64,000 nt of DNA. Origin: Psychrobacillus psychrodurans (GTDB taxonomy: Bacteria > Bacillota > Bacilli > Bacillales_A > Planococcaceae). Position numbers and translations under genes: made by a program. Shown here piece by piece: positions 56,656 through 64,000 of this stretch. Position 1 is the first letter of the stretch, and the number at the start of each line of letters is the position of its first letter. Location of the stretch: positions 372,001-436,000 of the forward strand of contig FOUN01000001.1 in assembly GCA_900114885.1 (NCBI GenBank). The letters run 5' to 3'. The notes under the pieces were generated by a model that was given only the letters and a program-made list of their open reading frames with translations, was not told the origin of the DNA and did no database searches.

Positions 56656-59600
56656 GTGAAAAGAAAGATTTCCATCCTGCTATCAATTAGTATCTTTCTT
56701 ATAACATTGATATATGTAGTTAACCCATTTCAATCATTAAATTCTCATACCTCTCCAATACAAAATGGAGTTTTAACTTTGGAGGATTGGGATGAGGTAA
56801 ATGATCCAGTTATAGAGCTGAATGGGGAGTGGGAATTTTATCCCGAACAATTAATCATTCCCAATCCTAATCACGATGTTTTTGCTATTTACCAAGAAAT
56901 ACGAGAGCAAATAACAGTGCCTGGAGAGTGGAATACCAGTTTGAAAGATGGTAGTCCACATGGAATAGGTACGTATCGGCTTCTTATAGATGTGCCGGAG
57001 GAAGGGTCTTACGGGATAAAGGCATACGCCATCCGTAACTCCAGTAAATTTTATATAAATGGCAAAGAAGTTGGAGGAGCAGGAAATCCTACAAAGAATA
57101 AAGAAGACTTCATATATGATAATAGAAAATATATAGTTATAGGCGAAAGTGTAAATGAACAGCTGGAAATTGTAGTGCAAGTTGCTAATTTAACTTATTA
57201 TACCGGTGGGATTATCCATCCTCTTAAGTTTGGCACGGCTGAAACTATCATAGCCAAACATGAATTGGACAGGCTTATCGAAATGATGATCATTTCAGGA
57301 TATATGCTGTTAGGGTTAATTCACTTTTTCACATTTATACAACGGAAAAAGTATATATACGAATTGTTCTTTGCATTATTTTGTATCGCCCTTGGTTTAT
57401 ATACTTCCATGCTGAACGAGTATTTATTTTTTATAGTATTTCCTGAGTTTGATGCTAAAGAACAGACTAGATTACAGTTGTTGATCATCCATTTAGTCGT
57501 GCTATTTTTCATGTTGTTTGTTTACCATTTGTTTAAACAATATGTAAATAAACTAATAGTCATTGTCTTAAGCAGTTTGCTCTTTATGCAAATACTTAAA
57601 TATAGTATGTATAATTCCATTTTTGTACCAACTAAATATTTTCCAATGCAGATTAGACAAGTTTTAATTGTTTTGCTTTTAGCTATATGCTTTGCTTATA
57701 TTTTCATCGTTTTGATGAGGGCTTTTTTTAGAAAGAAAGAGGATACCGAGTATTTGTTACTGACGGTGACTACCTTTATGTGTTATGGATTGGTATTAGG
57801 TTTAGAATTCCTTTTGGAAATCGAAGTTAAAGGCTTGCTATCAGCTTTATGTTTGCTGATGATATTTAGCTTGTCCTTACTGGTGAGTCATCGCTATCAA
57901 GATGCTTTTAAAAGAGTGGAGGCACTCTCCGAAGAGCTCCTTTTGTATGACCGACTAAAAGATGAATTTTTAGTGAAGACATCACACGAACTAAGCACGC
58001 CATTACATGGGATTATAAATCTGTCTAAGTCCTTATTGGAAGGAATCAATGGTCCCTTAAAGCGTCAACAACAGGAAAATGTTATTTTAATACATAATGT
58101 TGGTAAACGATTGGCAAGTATTGTAGAGGATCTATTATTTGTATCCAACATTAAAAATGGAAATATTCGTACAGTTGCACGTCCAGTGAACATTACTATA
58201 GTTGAAGAAGTACTTGCTGAAATGAGTTACTTAATCTCACCGATGCAACAGATAAGTCTTGAAAATAATGCATTAAAGAATCTTCCGCTAATATACATAG
58301 ATGAACAAAAGCTTAAACAAGTCTTTTTTAATCTGATATATAATGCGATTAAATATACGAACCAAGGAAGCATTACGATTGATGCGAAAGTAAAAGGAAC
58401 TCATATGCACGTATCGGTAACAGACACTGGCAAGGGGATAGAAAAAGAACACTTGGAATTGATATTCTCTTCCTTCTATCAAATTGAAAGCAGTAGATCA
58501 GGAGATGCCAAAGGTCTTGGGTTAGGACTAAGCATCACAAAAAATATTATAGAAAGTTCTGGAGGAAGTATTTCGGTTTCCTCTGAAATTGGGAAGGGCT
58601 CCTGCTTTACTTTTACAGTTCCTCTTGCGAGCGAACAACAGATAGTGAAACAAAAAGTGAAGGAACGCTTAATGTGGCCAGAGCAAATGAGTTTCCCTGA
58701 AACAACAGAAGTAACACAGCTTCAAGCTGCGACAGTCGTATCTGATAAAGAGACAGGATCAAAAACTTATACCATTCTAGTAGTAGACGACGAACCTGCA
58801 AACTTGAAAGTTCTTATAAATATGATTCACTCGTTGAAATATAATGTTATCGCTGCTAGTAGTGGTACAGAAGCATTGGATATCATAAAAACACGTTCAA
58901 TCGATCTAATCATTGTGGACCTAATGATGCCAAATATGTCGGGATATGAATTATCTCAAGCTATACGGGAGGAGTATGCTCTTGTTGAGTTACCTATTAT
59001 AATATTAACAGCTGCTGGACAATTGTCTGATCTAGTCGTTTCTTTCCAGATGGGTGCGAATGACTTTTTACAAAAACCAGTAAATTTAGATGAGTTAAAA
59101 GCTCGAGTAGAATCATTATTATTGATGAAAAAATCTGCCCAAGATGCCTTAAATCATGAGTTAAGTTTCTATTATGCACAAATAAAACCCCATTTTTTAT
59201 ATAATACTCTTAATACGATCATTGGTTTAAGCTACACCGATGTAGAAAAAACACGAGATGCCCTGCAGCATCTAGCTATCTACTTCCGTGCAAAATTAGA
59301 TTTCCAGGGTCATCATTCACTAGTAACGTTAGAAGATGAGGTAGAACTAGTACAATCCTATTTAGCAATTGAACAAATGCGTTTTGGTAACAGACTGTCT
59401 ATTCAATATGATATTGACGACACAATTGAAACCTATATTCCTTCAATGACTATACAACCGCTTGTTGAAAATGCGATACAGCATGGTATTTCTAAACAAC
59501 AAGATGGAGGGACTTTACAGCTGGTAATTGAGCGAGAGTTGTCCAACATCAAAATAACGATTGAGGATAACGGTGTTGGTATTCCACTTGAAAAACAACA

Positions 59601-59766
59601 AGAACTATTAGAAGGAAAAAATAACAGGATCGGTTTTAACAATCCATTGAAGAAGCTATCACTTATAAAAGGTGTAACTTTACATCTTGAAAGCGAAGAA
59701 GGGAAAGGAACAAAAATAACAATACGATTGCCCGAGGTAAATAACAATGAAAATATTATTAATTGA
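56656..59766 (+). CDS. Hybrid sensor kinase: 7TMR-DISM sensor, HisKA, REC and LytS-type kinase
   Basis: A 1036-residue membrane kinase, GTG start after TGGAGGTG. Helix 6-25; an extracellular jelly-roll sensor of 7TMR-DISMED2 type about 35-185 (LNGEWEFYPEQL, GIGTYRLLIDV, FYINGKEVG); seven helices about 205-415; HisKA with SHELSTPLHG (His444); HATPase with NLIYNAIKYT, DTGKGIE and GLGLGLSI; a receiver with IIVDLMMPN (Asp755); and a second, LytS/YehU-type kinase: QIKPHFLYNTLN (His846) and an ATPase with VENAIQHGI and DNGVGIP. Two kinase modules of different families in one chain suggest an internal phosphorelay. It overlaps the response regulator by 20 bases. Confidence 0.92.
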   Translation: MKRKISILLSISIFLITLIYVVNPFQSLNSHTSPIQNGVLTLEDWDEVNDPVIELNGEWEFYPEQLIIPNPNHDVFAIYQEIREQITVPGEWNTSLKDGSPHGIGTYRLLIDVPEEGSYGIKAYAIRNSSKFYINGKEVGGAGNPTKNKEDFIYDNRKYIVIGESVNEQLEIVVQVANLTYYTGGIIHPLKFGTAETIIAKHELDRLIEMMIISGYMLLGLIHFFTFIQRKKYIYELFFALFCIALGLYTSMLNEYLFFIVFPEFDAKEQTRLQLLIIHLVVLFFMLFVYHLFKQYVNKLIVIVLSSLLFMQILKYSMYNSIFVPTKYFPMQIRQVLIVLLLAICFAYIFIVLMRAFFRKKEDTEYLLLTVTTFMCYGLVLGLEFLLEIEVKGLLSALCLLMIFSLSLLVSHRYQDAFKRVEALSEELLLYDRLKDEFLVKTSHELSTPLHGIINLSKSLLEGINGPLKRQQQENVILIHNVGKRLASIVEDLLFVSNIKNGNIRTVARPVNITIVEEVLAEMSYLISPMQQISLENNALKNLPLIYIDEQKLKQVFFNLIYNAIKYTNQGSITIDAKVKGTHMHVSVTDTGKGIEKEHLELIFSSFYQIESSRSGDAKGLGLGLSITKNIIESSGGSISVSSEIGKGSCFTFTVPLASEQQIVKQKVKERLMWPEQMSFPETTEVTQLQAATVVSDKETGSKTYTILVVDDEPANLKVLINMIHSLKYNVIAASSGTEALDIIKTRSIDLIIVDLMMPNMSGYELSQAIREEYALVELPIIILTAAGQLSDLVVSFQMGANDFLQKPVNLDELKARVESLLLMKKSAQDALNHELSFYYAQIKPHFLYNTLNTIIGLSYTDVEKTRDALQHLAIYFRAKLDFQGHHSLVTLEDEVELVQSYLAIEQMRFGNRLSIQYDIDDTIETYIPSMTIQPLVENAIQHGISKQQDGGTLQLVIERELSNIKITIEDNGVGIPLEKQQELLEGKNNRIGFNNPLKKLSLIKGVTLHLESEEGKGTKITIRLPEVNNNENIIN

Positions 59767-60850
59767 TGATGAAGAAATGTCCTTAGACTTCAATGAAATA
59801 ATGCTAAAAGAATTGGGTGGCGTCGAGGTAGTTGGAAAGTTTACAAACCCGTATTTTGCTTTGGAACGACTAGAAGTAATGGATGTTGATGTAGTCTTTC
59901 TAGACATGGAAATGGGTGCAGTAAATGGTCTCGAACTAGCGGAAATTATTAGAAGTAAATACAGTCATATAGAAATAATGTTTGTGACCGCACATGCTCA
60001 GTATGCATTACAAGCATTTGAAGTGAATGCTGTTGATTATTTGCTGAAACCTCTAAATAAGAAACGACTTAAAAGAGCCACTGAGAGACTGAAGGAAAAG
60101 TTAGATCTATATAAAGAAAGTAAAAAACAGCTAGCCTTTAAAAAAGCTAACTTTTATATGAAAACCTTCGGGGGCTTTCATCTATTGGACAATCAACATA
60201 ATATCGTTAAATGGCGCACGAAGAAAGTGAAAGAACTTTTTCTATTTCTATGGCAGCATCATGGAGCCCCTGTTCATAAAGCTATTGTCATGGAACAGCT
60301 TTGGCCTGATATACATGCTGAAAAGGCAGCTAAGCTACTTCATACAACGGTGTACCAACTTAGAAAGACATTTAAAGAACAAGGGATAGAAGATGCTGTA
60401 AAGTTTAATAACGAACACTACTCATTAGGCTTGTTGGTAGACAGTGACTGTGCAGTGTTAGAAGGATTATTAAAGGATAATAAAATGGAATCTTCCGAGT
60501 TGGAACAAATTCTCACCTTATATAAAGGAGATTTCTTGGAGGAAGCAGATTTTAGGTGGGGCACTCCTATTCAACAGCGTTTAAGGCAATCAGTTCTGCA
60601 GTATTTAGAACAAATAATCTCTGTTGGTGAAGTGAATCCCCTTCTAATAGAAGAGTGTTTGCTCAAAATGCTTGAGCTCGATTGCTATAATGAAACCTAT
60701 ATGTACAATCTTTTGGCTTTTTATGAAAATATGGAAAATAGTCAAAAGATGAAAGAATTTTATAAAATGATTGAAGCTAGATTAGGAGATGACTTAGGTA
60801 TTGAAGTACCAATTAAAATAAAGAAATCATATGGGCATTTTGTCGAATAA
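59747..60850 (+). CDS. Response regulator with BTAD-type output
   Basis: A 367-residue regulator. REC domain 1-120: LLIDDEE, VFLDMEMG with the phospho-Asp near 54, and VTAHAQYALQAFEVNAVDYLLKPL. Then a winged-helix region about 140-230 (MKTFGGFHLLDNQ, KELFLFLWQHHGAPVHKAIVMEQLWPD) and a bacterial transcriptional activator (BTAD) TPR-like domain about 240-365 (LYKGDFLEEADF, ELDCYNETYMYNLLAFY). This is the SARP-like output seen in Firmicutes regulators paired with LytS-like hybrid kinases. Its partner is the overlapping upstream kinase. Targets may be the flanking surface genes. Confidence 0.92.
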   Translation: MKILLIDDEEMSLDFNEIMLKELGGVEVVGKFTNPYFALERLEVMDVDVVFLDMEMGAVNGLELAEIIRSKYSHIEIMFVTAHAQYALQAFEVNAVDYLLKPLNKKRLKRATERLKEKLDLYKESKKQLAFKKANFYMKTFGGFHLLDNQHNIVKWRTKKVKELFLFLWQHHGAPVHKAIVMEQLWPDIHAEKAAKLLHTTVYQLRKTFKEQGIEDAVKFNNEHYSLGLLVDSDCAVLEGLLKDNKMESSELEQILTLYKGDFLEEADFRWGTPIQQRLRQSVLQYLEQIISVGEVNPLLIEECLLKMLELDCYNETYMYNLLAFYENMENSQKMKEFYKMIEARLGDDLGIEVPIKIKKSYGHFVE

Positions 60851-60857
60851 TGAGTAT

Positions 60858-60896
60858 ACACTTATTTCCAATTCATAGGGAATAAGTGTTTTTATA
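60858..60896 (+). terminator. Terminator of the two-component operon
   Basis: ACACTTATT (60858-60866) pairs with AATAAGTGT (60881-60889), extended by CC/GG, then TTTTTAT. Confidence 0.85.
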
Positions 60897-61056
60897 TTTG
60901 TTCAGAAATTGTTCAGTGCTAAACAGGTACTATTAAGTGGGTATTTCTGAGAACAAAATTCAAACATCTTAAGATAGAATCACCAACAATAATGTGGAGA
61001 ACTTAGCGATACCTACAAAGGAATTGAACGTATTAATTGGGAAAGGAGATGTAAAA

Positions 61057-61662
61057 TTGCGGAGAGTCATCAGTATTTGCTTTTTACTTTTTGGTTTCTT
61101 CCTACTGTTTTATCCGCAGATTGAGAAGAAGTTTTTTGACACGAATCAGGAGCAACTTATAGAGGCTTTTGAAAATCTGGGTAATACAAGTTTCGATGAA
61201 GAGGCGGTATCGCCAATAGAAGTTAAAGCAAATCCCGATGATGAGGAGCTAGGACTATTAGATGGTACAAGAGGGATCATTCGAATCCCAAAAATTGATT
61301 TGGAAATGATGATTTTTGAAGGGGCAACTCCAAATTCTTTAACAAAAGGAATCGGCATGATTGAACCCAACAAACAATTCGGTATTCATAATATTGGGCT
61401 GGCAGGGCATCGGTCTACAACGCATGGAAAACAATTCAATCGATTAGACGAGCTCACACTTCACGATAGTGTGGACATACAAACAGAGTCAGGCAACTAC
61501 GAATTTGAAATTGTACGCACCTTTGTTGTAGATCGAACAGAAATAGAAGTCCTAGATGATGGACAAGAACCCCTCTTGACATTAGTAACCTGCACCCCAC
61601 TCGGCAAAAAAAATCCAACCGACCGGTTAATCGTTCAAGCAAAGTTAAAAAACAAACGATAA
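61057..61662 (+). CDS. Class D-like sortase
   Basis: A 201-residue transpeptidase from TTG at 61057, chosen because AAAGGAG lies eight bases upstream; an upstream GTG frame from 60994 lacks a ribosome site. One N-terminal membrane helix (4-22), then a sortase fold with IIRIPKIDLEMMIFEGAT, LAGHRSTTHGKQFNRLDEL (His118), TLVTCTPLGKKNPTDRLIV (Cys179 and Arg190). The TLVTC motif and H..T.G..F.RL fit class D sortases. It lies 12 bases before a large secreted protein that is probably its substrate. Confidence 0.9.
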   Translation: MRRVISICFLLFGFFLLFYPQIEKKFFDTNQEQLIEAFENLGNTSFDEEAVSPIEVKANPDDEELGLLDGTRGIIRIPKIDLEMMIFEGATPNSLTKGIGMIEPNKQFGIHNIGLAGHRSTTHGKQFNRLDELTLHDSVDIQTESGNYEFEIVRTFVVDRTEIEVLDDGQEPLLTLVTCTPLGKKNPTDRLIVQAKLKNKR

Positions 61663-61674
61663 CAGGGGGAAGCT

Positions 61675-64000
61675 ATGAAGAAGATAAGTTTTATAGCGCT
61701 AGTATTTCTATTAGTCTTGCAAAGTTTTATAGGACCAATTACAACAAGCGCAAATAATGATACTAGTTCAGCACTCGGTCAAAGCTTTACATTTGGCGAA
61801 GTCACAGTAGACGAAGCTGGTAAAGCAAGTATTCCGTGGAGCTTTGTTGCAGGAAACGAAGAAACAGAAGTTCAATACACATACCAAAGTGAGCTTAAAT
61901 TAGATGCAGCAACATCTGGTACTCTAACAGGTAATATAGGCTCCTACACAATTTCGGTTGATGGTCTAATTACCGTAACTATCGCACCAAACCAATTGGA
62001 GGATGTTGCAGGATCAATTAGCGTAGAAGGAGTGGAAACTGTTGCTCCAGTAAAAGAAGACTCAATTACAGAGCCTACAGTTGAAGAGCCAGTTTCAGAA
62101 CCTGTTACAGAAGAGTCAAAAGAAGAAACTGATTCTGAGGAATTAAAGGAAGATGAGAAAGATGCTAAAGTAACATCTTTAAATTCGAATCCACTTATGG
62201 CTGCTCAATCTATAAAAATAAATTCTATGAAATTTAGTTTAAAAATTGATGAAGAAGAACTCACTGCTGCATCAGCATTAACGATGGAGTTAGAGCAAAA
62301 TCAGGTAGCAAAATACAATTTAGCTTTTGATGTTGACTTAACGGACAAGGAATATGTTGCTGGAGATTCTTTCATATTCGAACTTCCACCATCTGTATTA
62401 AATTTCGGTAACTTCAGTGGAACTGTAGTTACAGAACCTGGTAATCCAGAATTTAATTATGAAACAGTAGGTCAAAAGGTTACAGTAATTTTAAAGAATG
62501 ATATAACACCTGAACAAGCTCATTCTAATTACCCCATTGTTATGGAGTTCGAGTCAACATTCTCTCTTTCTGGGGATGAGTTATCTCAAGATATTATCAT
62601 TCCGAAAGATAATAATCTAGACGAAACAGAAGTAATAGCTTTAACGTTTAAACCATCAACTAGCAATAAAACAACATCGAAGACAAACAAAGGTTTTAAA
62701 ATAGTAGATGGAGAGCGAATAATTGACTGGGAAATTTGGGTTAACGAAGCTGGAAAGCAGTTATCGGCTGCAACTGTAGAGGATACTCCAGATAACAAGC
62801 ATGAAATAGTGGCAGGATCCGTTCAGGTAGCAAAATATGATGTTGGTTTAAACGGTGTGATCAATAAAACAGGGGCTGGAATTTCTCATCTTACGAATTC
62901 CAATTTTTCTGATATAAATTTGAATGGAAATAATGCCTACAAGATCACTTACAAAACAAAAGTAGTAGCAGAAAGTCTCGCAGGAAATCAATCATTTACT
63001 AATACTGCTACATTAACTAATGGCCCATCGACAGAGACTGCAAAAGGATCACAAAGTATTACTTATGGTGAAGTTCTTGCAAAGAATAAAATAACTGGTC
63101 AAGTTAATAATAACTATGAGACAAACTGGGAAATAAAGTACAATTATAATCTAGCGAAAATCCCAGCACCAACCGAATCAAACTACAATATTAAAGATAC
63201 TTTCCCAGGGCCACAAAATATCGATTTATCAACTATTAAAGTGTTTAAAATGGATGCGGTAAATGGATTAGTGACCGCTGGAAATGGAGAAGAAATTAGT
63301 AATTTATTATATGATATAGAGTCCGTTCCTGAAGGTTTCGAATTGAAATTCAAAAATGAGATTACGGATGCGTATAGAATTACTTATAAAGCTAAATACG
63401 ATGTTCTAAATCAGAAAGATTTCTATACAGGAAAAGATGGAAATCTTACGAACACTGTAACAAATGGAACGATTACAAAAACATCAGGACATCGCGTATA
63501 TCAAGGGATTTTAACTAAAGATTATTCACTAGATTTAAATGCCCAAAAACTAACATGGACAATTACAATTAAAGCGGATAATGAAGCAATTAGTAATCTA
63601 ACTTTTGAAGATTTGTTTAGTGAAGGCGCCCAAACGCTTACGAAGGGGCTTGATCAAACTGGTTTAACAGTTACTGGTATGACTGACCAGATTATATCCA
63701 TAACAGATGCATCTAAAGGGTTTGAGTTAACTGGTGGTAATATTGCAAAAGGTCAAACCGCAACGATTAAGTATACAACCGACTATGATATTGAAACAGC
63801 AGGAGTTGTTGCTAAAGCATATACAAACACTGCAAATGCTAGCTGGATATATAATGGAAACACGTATAAAGTTTCTGAATCAAAAACTTATACACCCTCA
63901 ACAACGACTGTTAATAACGGTAGTAAAGCAGGGAAATATGATTATATAAATCAACTATTTACTTGGGGTATTAAAGTTAACTTCAATAAACAGCCAATTG
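61675..64000 (+). CDS. Large secreted adhesin-like protein, 5' part (runs off window)
   Basis: ATG at 61675 after AGGGGGAAGC starts a frame still open at base 64000 (775 codons). Signal peptide 1-26 (cleavage at TSA-NND). A beta domain at about 30-125, an acidic Glu/Pro/Thr linker at about 125-165, then repeated beta-sandwich domains with alternating features such as WEI(W/K) and VTW or LTWTITI (e.g. ERIIDWEIWVNEAGKQL, YETNWEIKYN, AQKLTWTITIKADNEAI, NQLFTWGIKVNFN). This pattern resembles collagen-binding/SdrG-like Ig folds of MSCRAMM adhesins. The C-terminal sorting signal is outside the window. The adjacent sortase supports a wall-anchored adhesin. Confidence 0.8.
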   Translation, partial: MKKISFIALVFLLVLQSFIGPITTSANNDTSSALGQSFTFGEVTVDEAGKASIPWSFVAGNEETEVQYTYQSELKLDAATSGTLTGNIGSYTISVDGLITVTIAPNQLEDVAGSISVEGVETVAPVKEDSITEPTVEEPVSEPVTEESKEETDSEELKEDEKDAKVTSLNSNPLMAAQSIKINSMKFSLKIDEEELTAASALTMELEQNQVAKYNLAFDVDLTDKEYVAGDSFIFELPPSVLNFGNFSGTVVTEPGNPEFNYETVGQKVTVILKNDITPEQAHSNYPIVMEFESTFSLSGDELSQDIIIPKDNNLDETEVIALTFKPSTSNKTTSKTNKGFKIVDGERIIDWEIWVNEAGKQLSAATVEDTPDNKHEIVAGSVQVAKYDVGLNGVINKTGAGISHLTNSNFSDINLNGNNAYKITYKTKVVAESLAGNQSFTNTATLTNGPSTETAKGSQSITYGEVLAKNKITGQVNNNYETNWEIKYNYNLAKIPAPTESNYNIKDTFPGPQNIDLSTIKVFKMDAVNGLVTAGNGEEISNLLYDIESVPEGFELKFKNEITDAYRITYKAKYDVLNQKDFYTGKDGNLTNTVTNGTITKTSGHRVYQGILTKDYSLDLNAQKLTWTITIKADNEAISNLTFEDLFSEGAQTLTKGLDQTGLTVTGMTDQIISITDASKGFELTGGNIAKGQTATIKYTTDYDIETAGVVAKAYTNTANASWIYNGNTYKVSESKTYTPSTTTVNNGSKAGKYDYINQLFTWGIKVNFNKQPI

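Overview
The window looks like a chromosomal segment of a low-GC, Gram-positive, flagellated member of the Bacillales, most plausibly a Caryophanaceae/Planococcaceae relative (Psychrobacillus, Sporosarcina or Lysinibacillus type). The evidence is AT-rich DNA, strong AGGAGG ribosome sites, several TTG starts, a ywqA/ywqB-like pair, an IDEAL-domain protein, a sigma-D type flagellin promoter, a sigI/rsgI pair, an argCJBD operon and SbsC-type S-layer proteins. The genus is an inference. No rRNA, tRNA, CRISPR array or intact insertion sequence is visible.

Layout. 1-4.1 kb: a SNF2-helicase/SWIM-protein pair on the minus strand (helicase cut by the window edge), a small XRE regulator and two small proteins. 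4.4-9 kb: a divergent flagellin with a sigma-D promoter and a long foldable leader, then a three-gene envelope operon (S41 peptidase, Yip1-like membrane protein, HlyD-like adaptor). 9-10.1 kb: the first of three intergenic arrays built on the 8-mer GCAAGTAA. 10.1-13.4 kb: YhdT-PanF pantothenate uptake, an EamA exporter and a small unknown gene. 13.5-14.3 kb: second array. 14.4-16.9 kb: a secreted charged protein and sigI-rsgI. 17-21.2 kb: argC-argJ-argB-argD. 21.3-21.9 kb: third array. 22-25.1 kb: an XRE-cupin regulator divergent from a polar amino-acid ABC transporter. 25.3-26.7 kb: gene remnants (lutB, lutC, a fructokinase tail) and a candidate small RNA.

27-56 kb is a cell-envelope island. 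It holds three secreted proteins with an SbsC-type N-terminal wall-binding helical domain (27210, 30420, 33858), a minus-strand SLAP-domain protein resembling the S-layer assembly factor SlaP, two larger proteins with the same type of anchor fused to 5'-nucleotidases (37397, 45175), a 1571-residue secreted protein with two unrelated nuclease domains (40112), two zinc-ribbon membrane proteins that both appear to start at CTG, and a 1790-residue subtilase with eight 88-residue Ig-like repeats. A palindromic repeat family punctuates the 3' ends of these genes and mostly looks like a terminator; one copy carries a compensatory base-pair change. A decayed IS200/RAYT-like transposase lies inside the island.

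My reading is that the S-layer lattice is used as a scaffold to hold enzymes that break down extracellular DNA and nucleotides (nuclease, then 5'-nucleotidase, then phosphate and nucleosides for uptake), with a protease beside it. This is inferred from domains and synteny, not demonstrated.

56.6-64 kb: a 1036-residue hybrid kinase with two different kinase modules overlapping a REC-BTAD response regulator, then a class D-like sortase and the first 775 codons of a large secreted adhesin-like protein that runs off the window.
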